A DNA stretch of 10,700 nucleotides from Lachnospiraceae bacterium (GTDB taxonomy: Bacteria; Bacillota; Clostridia; Lachnospirales; Lachnospiraceae): contig JAFPYK010000059.1 of the NCBI GenBank assembly GCA_017412265.1, positions 1 through 10,700 on the forward strand, given 5' to 3'. Below the pieces are notes generated by a model. That model did not search any database. It saw nothing but the letters and a program-made list of their open reading frames with translations, and was not told the DNA's origin. The position numbers and the translations under genes were made by a program. Shown here piece by piece: positions 6,724-10,700 of this stretch (position 1 is its first letter; the number at the start of each line of letters is the position of its first letter).

Positions 6724-9700
6724 TTACAATGCCTTAAACTTTTCCTTCAGCACCTGGCGCATCGCCGCGTAATCGGTCACCAGAGACTTCATCTGCTCCG
6801 CAGCCGACGGGTCGGTCTCGCCCAGCGCCTTCTCATAAGTCAACAGGTTCAGCAATCCGTAGAGACTGATCCGGTCTTCCCCTTCATAGGTCCCCGGCTC
6901 GATTCTCCACAATTTATCCTCCGCCACGCGGTCCGGATCCGAGGCCTCCTCTTCACCCTCTTCCGTGATGTAATAGAAGAGCTCCTCATCCTGGAAGAGG
7001 ATGAACTCCTTCACGAAGATGCCCTTGTACATATGAGGCATCCTCTCCTCCTCCATCGATCCCAGGCTGCCGGTGGCGTAATGAATCGTCACCCGCTTCT
7101 TCGGATTCGCGTGGTATTCCACATAATAACGCTGCCGGATCCCGAACGGAAGGTCCACCGTCCGCCCCAGATCCTTGAAGAACGGAAGCACGATTCCCTG
7201 CCCGTAGAAGTCCCGGATCCACGCCTCGGCGAGTTTCTTCTCCTCATCCTTCAGCGCCGCCCGGCGGCTCATCCATTTCAGCAGAGCCATCCGCCCGATC
7301 TCCATATCCTCTTCCTGCGCCTCCGTAAAGAGCATGCCGAAGAGTTCGTCATTTCCGCCGTTGTTGTAATAGAGGTAGCGGAAGCTGTAATAGCAGAAGA
7401 ACGACTTGACCAGCCGCTTATCCACCCGCTGCGTCAGCTTCCCCTGCGCATACTTCAGGAAATCCGGCAGGATCCGGTCAATCCCCTCCTCCGTGAAGAG
7501 CGCGGTCTGGATCTCCTCCTCGATCGACTGCTCCACCTTCGTGGTCTTGACGGTCCGCGGCAGCTGGAAATTCAGCTGCTCGGTCACCACCGACTCCATC
7601 TGCACCTCATCCGGCATCACGAACGGCCGCTCCACCGTGCAGCAGCTGCGCATGCAGTAGCGGTTGCCGTCCCCGTCCTCGCACAGAAGCTGCCTCTGCG
7701 CGTCCATCGGCTCCTCCAGCGTCGCCCAGGCCTTCCCGCCCAGCAGCGCGATCGCCTCCTCGCCCGCCGGCCGGCACACGATGATGCTGCGCATCTTCGG
7801 CACCCGGCAGGTCACCAGGACCTTGCGCGAGAGCTTCACGAGCCCGGCGCTCATCCGCCGGCTCCCGGTATTCTGCTCATAGAGCCGCTCATAAAGCACC
7901 GGCATGAACTCATTCATCGCCCGCTTATCGAACATCTCCTTCGTGAAGATCGAGATCACATTCCGATACTGCGCCTCCACCTCCGGAATCATGTTCCGGT
8001 TGGCCACGATGTTCGCGTAGAGCATCGCCTTCTTGCGCGCAGAGAGCCGGTTGTCATACCGGAAATATGTATAAATACTGCTGTGGTACGGTCCCTTCAG
8101 GTCCTGCGGCACACTGTCGATATAAGCCTCATACAGGCCGTTAAGCTTCAGGTCCGCCTCCACACCCAGCGCATAATAGCCGAACACCTTCGGCCCCGAC
8201 CGCCTGGTCGCCAGAAGCACACTGCAGAGGATCTCCAGGATCTCCCGCTCCCCGTACATCCGGTAAATCTTCACCAGGTGATCAAACATCGCCGCGTCCG
8301 GATTCTTCGAACGCCCGACCAGATAACAATACTGCATGGCCGCTTCCTTCTGGAGCATGCCGTGCTTCAACGACCAGCCCGCGACGAACATCTCGAACTC
8401 GTCCGGTTTATTCAACATATAAGGATTCGCGTTGTAGATCTGCGCCGCCTCCAGAATCAGCAGAGGGCTCGCGCTCCCCGCCCGGAACATCCGCCGGATC
8501 TCCTTGAGCTTGCGCTCCGCATCCTTCTGAAGCTCCTCATCCAGCTGCAGCAGGAACCACAGCAGGATCGGATGCTCATACCGGTTCTCATACATGTCAC
8601 GGATGTAGGCACACGCCTTCTCCGTCACCTCCGGCTGCTTGTCCGCCAGAGCCCGCAGGAAACGCACCCCGCAGTAATGAATCGGCTGGAACTTCTCCAG
8701 AAGTGCCGACTTCCTCTCCAGCACCTGCAGCAGATTCTCCGCAAATGCCGCCCGGTCCGCCGACAGATAGACATACGTCTCGATCAGGTCCGCCGTCTCC
8801 TCCTCACGGATCTGGTTGATCTCCGCAAGCGCCGCCAGCATCTGGTTCACATACTCATCCCTGGAGATCTTATTTCTCCGGAAATCCAGATAACACTGCT
8901 CCGCCTTCAGGTACCCCTTGCGCATCTTGCGCGCGTCCTTCACCTTCTGCGAATTCTCCCGGTGGAAGGACACCGGCACCCGCACGCTCCTCGTCGGAAG
9001 CTCCAGGCAAACCGCCCCCAGATGCAGGCCCGGCCCGCACTCCTCCGGGCTCACCCGGAAACGAACCGCATAATCCTTCTGGAAGAAATGCTCCGCCCGG
9101 ATCCGGTCCTGAACCGTCCCCAGGAACTTGCCCTCACAGCTGACACGGATCTCGCCCGTGCCGCTGCCCGTCTTGCGAAGCTTGATCTCATCCTCAAACA
9201 CCGCTTCCCCGGTCTCGGCCGCCTCATACTGATAATGCCCGAAATCCACCTCATACCGCAGCTGCTCCTTCAGCCCCGCGGCAACCAGGAATTCCTCCAT
9301 CGCCTGCGCGGTATTCGCGCTCTTCATCAGGCTGCGGTAGAGAGGCACCCACTCCGGATGGTCATACAGGAAGACCCGCACGAACTCCTCATTCGCAAAC
9401 ACACTGATCGCGGTCATCGGATCGCTCTTCGCAATCTTCGCAAACTCCTTCCAGTCATTGACCTCCTTGTTGTCAATCACAATAAACGGCTTAACCACCT
9501 TAAACTGCACCGGCACCTTGCGCACCCCGCAGTCACTCACAATCCGAAGCACCGCCTTGTGCGTGCCCAGCCGATAATTCTCATCCGCAAGAAACGCGAA
9601 ATGAATCCAGCACACCTCGCCCGAGAACATGCCCCCGTCCACACGGATGCCCTCGCTCTTCTCGTCCTGCTCGATCCACCCCCGGATCTCCGTCTTCAGC

Positions 9701-9852
9701 TCATTGCCGATCTGGAAGGTGCCATGGTACTCTTCCCCCGTCTGCACACGAAAAGAAATCGTATCCACGAGCTCATTGTTCTGATAGATCAGAATCTCCG
9801 GCCGCTCATACGAAAAAACTCCTCTTCGATATCCACGGATTTTTCTCTCCAT
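6724..9852 (-). CDS. DUF5717-like large multidomain protein, function unknown
   Basis: A 1042-residue protein without visible signal peptide or membrane helices, so probably cytoplasmic. I recognise the opening 'MERKIRGYRRGVFSYERP' and the late motif 'MPHMYKGIFVKEFILFQDEE' (937-956) as DUF5717-type, from memory. By eye: a basic N-terminus; a beta-rich domain (about 20-120) ending 'VPVQFKVV'; a helical linker (131-197); a second beta-rich domain (about 198-297) ending 'RVPVSFH', so two tandem immunoglobulin-like sandwiches are likely; a long helical repeat region (about 300-660) resembling TPR or other alpha-solenoids, with irregular units; then a mixed C-terminal part (about 670-1042) with helices at 775-890 and strands at 905-965. 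No catalytic motif is recognised. ATG 9852 was chosen for its ribosome site GGAGGTG; an ATG at 9897 overlaps the promoter. First gene of the cluster, ending 2 bases before the Hsp70-like gene. Size and repeats suggest a scaffold. Confidence 0.8.
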   Translation of the reverse strand: MERKIRGYRRGVFSYERPEILIYQNNELVDTISFRVQTGEEYHGTFQIGNELKTEIRGWIEQDEKSEGIRVDGGMFSGEVCWIHFAFLADENYRLGTHKAVLRIVSDCGVRKVPVQFKVVKPFIVIDNKEVNDWKEFAKIAKSDPMTAISVFANEEFVRVFLYDHPEWVPLYRSLMKSANTAQAMEEFLVAAGLKEQLRYEVDFGHYQYEAAETGEAVFEDEIKLRKTGSGTGEIRVSCEGKFLGTVQDRIRAEHFFQKDYAVRFRVSPEECGPGLHLGAVCLELPTRSVRVPVSFHRENSQKVKDARKMRKGYLKAEQCYLDFRRNKISRDEYVNQMLAALAEINQIREEETADLIETYVYLSADRAAFAENLLQVLERKSALLEKFQPIHYCGVRFLRALADKQPEVTEKACAYIRDMYENRYEHPILLWFLLQLDEELQKDAERKLKEIRRMFRAGSASPLLILEAAQIYNANPYMLNKPDEFEMFVAGWSLKHGMLQKEAAMQYCYLVGRSKNPDAAMFDHLVKIYRMYGEREILEILCSVLLATRRSGPKVFGYYALGVEADLKLNGLYEAYIDSVPQDLKGPYHSSIYTYFRYDNRLSARKKAMLYANIVANRNMIPEVEAQYRNVISIFTKEMFDKRAMNEFMPVLYERLYEQNTGSRRMSAGLVKLSRKVLVTCRVPKMRSIIVCRPAGEEAIALLGGKAWATLEEPMDAQRQLLCEDGDGNRYCMRSCCTVERPFVMPDEVQMESVVTEQLNFQLPRTVKTTKVEQSIEEEIQTALFTEEGIDRILPDFLKYAQGKLTQRVDKRLVKSFFCYYSFRYLYYNNGGNDELFGMLFTEAQEEDMEIGRMALLKWMSRRAALKDEEKKLAEAWIRDFYGQGIVLPFFKDLGRTVDLPFGIRQRYYVEYHANPKKRVTIHYATGSLGSMEEERMPHMYKGIFVKEFILFQDEELFYYITEEGEEEASDPDRVAEDKLWRIEPGTYEGEDRISLYGLLNLLTYEKALGETDPSAAEQMKSLVTDYAAMRQVLKEKFKAL

Positions 9853-9856
9853 CTGC

Positions 9857-9863
9857 CACCTCC
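9857..9863 (-). promoter_or_regulatory. Ribosome binding site of the DUF5717-like gene
   Basis: GGAGGTG on the minus strand, its GGAGG core 6 bases before the ATG at 9852. It supports this start over the in-frame ATG at 9897, which sits inside the predicted -10 box. Confidence 0.8.
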
Positions 9864-9880
9864 ACAGGATCCGACTTGCG

Positions 9881-9892
9881 TTTTGCGCAAAA
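9881..9892. promoter_or_regulatory. Perfect 12-base palindrome TTTTGCGCAAAA at the predicted transcription start
   Basis: Self-complementary TTTTGCGCAAAA lies just downstream of the minus-strand -10 box, so the predicted start of transcription (about 9889) falls inside it. That position suits an operator where a bound repressor would block initiation. On the minus strand a further CGCAA follows, giving TTGCG-CAAAA-CGCAA, which could instead form a five-pair leader hairpin. I do not recognise the motif as the site of a known regulator. Confidence 0.45.
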
Positions 9893-9895
9893 TCC

Positions 9896-9926
9896 ATTAT
9901 AATGAAAGTACTCGGTCAGCTGTCTA
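9896..9926 (-). promoter_or_regulatory. Predicted sigma-A promoter of the DUF5717-DUF5716-TPR-prfC operon
   Basis: On the minus strand a -35 TAGACA (9926-9921, five of six to TTGACA) and a perfect -10 TATAAT (9901-9896) are separated by 19 bases, slightly longer than the usual 17. The perfect -10 makes this the best promoter seen in the window. It would give a leader of roughly 37 bases before the ATG at 9852. Confidence 0.6.
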
Positions 9927-9936
9927 CAGCATAGAC
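9919..9936. repeat. Overlapping small inverted repeats between divergent promoters
   Basis: Two inverted repeats overlap here: GCTGT-CT-ACAGC (9919-9930) and GTCTA-CAGCA-TAGAC (9922-9936). Both cover the -35 region of the minus-strand promoter and of the likely plus-strand promoter. Arms of five bases are short and may be chance, but the place is where a regulator could control both directions. Confidence 0.3.
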
Positions 9937-9954
9937 CACTCTACATTATACAAT
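9923..9954 (+). promoter_or_regulatory. Possible promoter of the aminotransferase gene
   Basis: The best -10 candidates are TATACA (9947-9952) and TACAAT (9949-9954, five of six). TCTACA (9923-9928, four of six) is a possible -35, 18 or 20 bases upstream depending on which -10 is used. The match is modest; the main support is the AT-rich stretch just before a strong ribosome site. Confidence 0.4.
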
Positions 9955-9971
9955 AATGCATGACGCATTTC

Positions 9972-9978
9972 AAGGAGG
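9972..9978 (+). promoter_or_regulatory. Ribosome binding site deciding the GTG start of the aminotransferase
   Basis: AAGGAGG stands 6 bases before GTG 9985, an ideal spacing. The nearby in-frame ATG at 9994 would be 15 bases away and would drop three residues. Confidence 0.8.
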
Positions 9979-9984
9979 ATTCCC

Positions 9985-10700
9985 GTGGAGCAAATGCAGC
10001 ACAAGGATCACTTTCACGGAAGCGATCTCGAAATCATAGAAAAAATCTACGGCATCTCCCGCGACAGCATCACGAGCTTCTCAGCCAACGTCAACCCGCT
10101 GGGCATCTCGGGCCTGCTTCGCGAGACCCTTGCCTCACACATCGATGTCATCACGTCCTACCCGGACCGTGAGTACACCTCCCTCCGGCGCGCCATCGCG
10201 GCCTACGCCGGCACCGTGCCCGAGCACGTCCTCGTCGGCAACGGCTCCACCGAGCTGATCTCCCTGGCGATCCAGATCCGCGAGCCGAAGAAAGCCCTGA
10301 TCCTCGGACCCACCTATTCCGAGTACGAGCGCGCCGTTGAACTCTGCGGCGGGCGAAGCCGCTACTTCCCCCTTCCGGAGGAAGACGACTTCCGCCTCGA
10401 CGTCAACGCCCTGGCCTCGAAGATCACCCCCGAGATCGATCTTCTGATCCTCTGCAACCCCAACAATCCGACCTCCTCGCACATTCCCTCCTCCGACATG
10501 CGCCGGATCCTGGACCTGTGCCTGGCCCGCGGCGTCTTCGTCCTCGTCGACGAAACCTATGTCGAATTTGCCGAATCCCCGGAGCTCATCACCTCCGTCC
10601 CGCTCACCCGCTGGTACAACAACCTCCTGGTGCTGCGCGGCGTCAGCAAATTCTTCGCCGCCCCCGGCCTGCGCCTCGGCTACGCCATCTGCGGCAACGC
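9985..10700 (+). CDS. PLP-dependent class I/II aminotransferase (HisC/CobD-like), 3' truncated
   Basis: The first 238 residues are visible of a fold-type I enzyme that normally has about 350-370. The motifs of the family are in order: 'FSANVNPLGIS' (32-42) and 'SYPDREYTSLRRAI' (58-71), as in histidinol-phosphate aminotransferase and threonine-phosphate decarboxylase relatives; 'VGNGSTELI' (84-92), the cofactor phosphate loop; 'CNPNNPTSS' (157-165), with the Asn that contacts the pyridine ring; 'VDETYVEF' (188-195), with the Asp that pairs with the ring nitrogen; and 'VSKFFAAPGLRLGY' (220-233), with Lys222 as the expected Schiff-base lysine and the downstream Arg binding phosphate. All are intact. 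The substrate cannot be fixed: histidine biosynthesis, cobalamin side-chain synthesis or another amino acid step are all possible, and no his or cob genes lie nearby. It diverges from the DUF5717 operon across 132 bases. Confidence 0.88.
   Translation, partial: MEQMQHKDHFHGSDLEIIEKIYGISRDSITSFSANVNPLGISGLLRETLASHIDVITSYPDREYTSLRRAIAAYAGTVPEHVLVGNGSTELISLAIQIREPKKALILGPTYSEYERAVELCGGRSRYFPLPEEDDFRLDVNALASKITPEIDLLILCNPNNPTSSHIPSSDMRRILDLCLARGVFVLVDETYVEFAESPELITSVPLTRWYNNLLVLRGVSKFFAAPGLRLGYAICGN

Noticed and set aside
9853..9897. A 15-residue extension of the DUF5717-like protein from an ATG at 9897
   Set aside because: That ATG overlaps the predicted -10 box and has no ribosome site; ATG 9852 has GGAGGTG at good spacing.
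7033..9963. A 976-codon open frame on the plus strand opposite the DUF5717-like gene
   Set aside because: It is the mirror of a GC-rich gene. The translation is dominated by Arg, His, Leu and Pro, has no recognisable domain, and runs across the intergenic promoter region. The minus-strand frame has family-like motifs and a strong ribosome site.
9985..10700. Firm naming of the aminotransferase as cobD or hisC
   Set aside because: The visible part is shared by both families, the C-terminal part is missing and no pathway genes are next to it.

Overview
The window reads as chromosomal DNA of a GC-rich member of the Lachnospiraceae (Clostridia, Bacillota). Grounds: strong AGGAGG-type ribosome sites with GTG and TTG starts alongside ATG, a release factor RF3 of Gram-positive type, an aminotransferase with the 'FSANVNPLG' and 'YPDREY' signatures I associate with this family, and a gene trio (DUF5717, DUF5716, TPR protein) that I remember chiefly from Lachnospiraceae. 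The genus cannot be told. There are no rRNA or tRNA genes, insertion sequences, phage genes or CRISPR arrays. Coding density is very high and the longest gene-free stretch is 132 bases.

Layout. Seven genes lie on the minus strand and one on the plus strand, so the window is best read from right to left. At the right edge a plus-strand PLP-dependent aminotransferase (9985 onward, cut by the window end) diverges from a minus-strand cluster. The 132-base gap between them (9853-9984) holds two back-to-back promoters and several small inverted repeats, including a perfect 12-base palindrome at the predicted minus-strand transcription start.

The minus-strand cluster runs DUF5717-like giant protein (9852-6724), degenerate Hsp70-like protein of DUF5716 type (6721-5447), TPR protein (5450-4734), then prfC, peptide chain release factor 3 (4704-3118). 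Gaps are 2 bases, a 4-base ATGA overlap and 29 bases, so all four are probably co-transcribed and the first three translationally coupled. After a 113-base AT-rich gap with a 17-base palindrome, a second minus-strand operon encodes a GldA/GldF/GldG-type ABC exporter: ATPase (3004-2048), permease (2051-1188) and membrane-anchored auxiliary protein (1171 to beyond the left edge).

How the genes may work together. The ABC trio is a familiar unit: ATPase plus ABC-2 permease plus an extracytoplasmic auxiliary subunit, substrate unknown. The DUF5717-DUF5716-TPR set is the least understood part. None of the three has a visible signal peptide or membrane segment. One has the domain plan of an Hsp70 but with nucleotide-binding motifs eroded, one is a short TPR protein of the kind that docks on chaperones, and one is a 1042-residue protein with two beta-sandwich-like domains followed by a long helical repeat region. 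Together they look like a cytoplasmic scaffold or chaperone-like complex of unknown purpose, apparently transcribed with a translation termination factor. The function is inference; the gene arrangement and motifs are seen directly.
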